The position numbers and the translations under genes were made by a program. Source: Grimontia kaedaensis (GTDB lineage Bacteria > Pseudomonadota > Gammaproteobacteria > Enterobacterales > Vibrionaceae). Taken from it: a DNA stretch of 64,000 bases. Shown piece after piece: positions 63,966 through 64,000 of the stretch. Numbering within the stretch: the stretch's first letter is position 1; the number at the start of each line of letters is the position of its first letter. The notes under the pieces were generated by a model that saw nothing but the letters and a program-made list of their open reading frames with translations, searched no databases and had not been told where the DNA came from. The DNA is taken from NCBI RefSeq assembly GCF_023746615.1, contig NZ_CP082275.1:3596001-3660000 (forward strand), written 5' to 3'.

Positions 63966-64000
63966 GCGCGCTCCTTGAAGTAGTGCGGTTAGTCGTCGTT

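Overview
The window comes from the chromosome of a gammaproteobacterium of the family Vibrionaceae. The evidence is a complete one-operon type II secretion locus (gspC to gspN) followed by nudE and cysQ, a Spot 42 gene beside polA and engB, a Csr-type regulatory RNA beside yihI, a RyhB gene with a Fur box, and gene neighbourhoods such as murI-btuB-trmA next to an rRNA operon and fabR-yijD opposite sthA. The genus cannot be fixed from this sequence; Grimontia, Enterovibrio and Photobacterium relatives are all possible. Almost everything is core genome. No insertion sequence, prophage, CRISPR array or tRNA gene was seen.

Layout. 1-1450: the 5' part of a 16S rRNA gene on the minus strand, with three tandem rRNA promoters. 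1650-10400: a membrane-anchored RRM protein, murI, a DUF71 ATPase, btuB with a cobalamin riboswitch, a PduO-like protein, trmA, yijD-fabR and sthA. 10400-23100: cysQ, nudE and the twelve-gene type II secretion operon, all on the minus strand. 23170-32100: hslR-hslO behind a probable heat-shock promoter, pckA, an AsmA-like protein, the yiiD-dtd-yihY group, a lipoprotein and a YeaQ-type membrane protein. 32100-40400: typA, the nitrogen regulon core glnA-(DUF4124)-glnL-glnG with a sigma-54 promoter and NtrC sites, and adenosine deaminase. 40400-46050: a tiny membrane ORF, hemN, DUF2489, yihI, a methyltransferase, a CsrB/CsrC-type sRNA, cytochrome c4 and engB. 46050-50240: a candidate unlisted sRNA, Spot 42, polA, and a region very rich in GATC and DnaA-box-like sequences. 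50240-58350: elbB, RyhB, a GNAT protein, yhhQ, DUF3630-recQ, rarD, ggt and a DUF2780 protein. 58350-64000: uvrD and yigB, separated by a four-gene bufferin-type RiPP operon.

The most interesting items are: (1) the bufferin operon (DUF2282 precursor, DUF692 MNIO enzyme, DUF2063 partner, DoxX) lying between uvrD and yigB, genes that are neighbours in E. coli; (2) nine GATC sites in 179 bases with several DnaA-box-like sequences upstream of polA; (3) a candidate new sRNA of about 100 nt between Spot 42 and engB; (4) a 37-residue membrane ORF behind a strongly structured leader; and (5) a membrane-anchored RRM protein beside the rRNA operon.

Regulation is unusually readable: a stringent-type rRNA promoter array, a cobalamin riboswitch, a sigma-32-like promoter, sigma-54/NtrC control with a second NtrC palindrome in front of glnL, Fur control of RyhB, and CsrA titration through about 20 GGA motifs.
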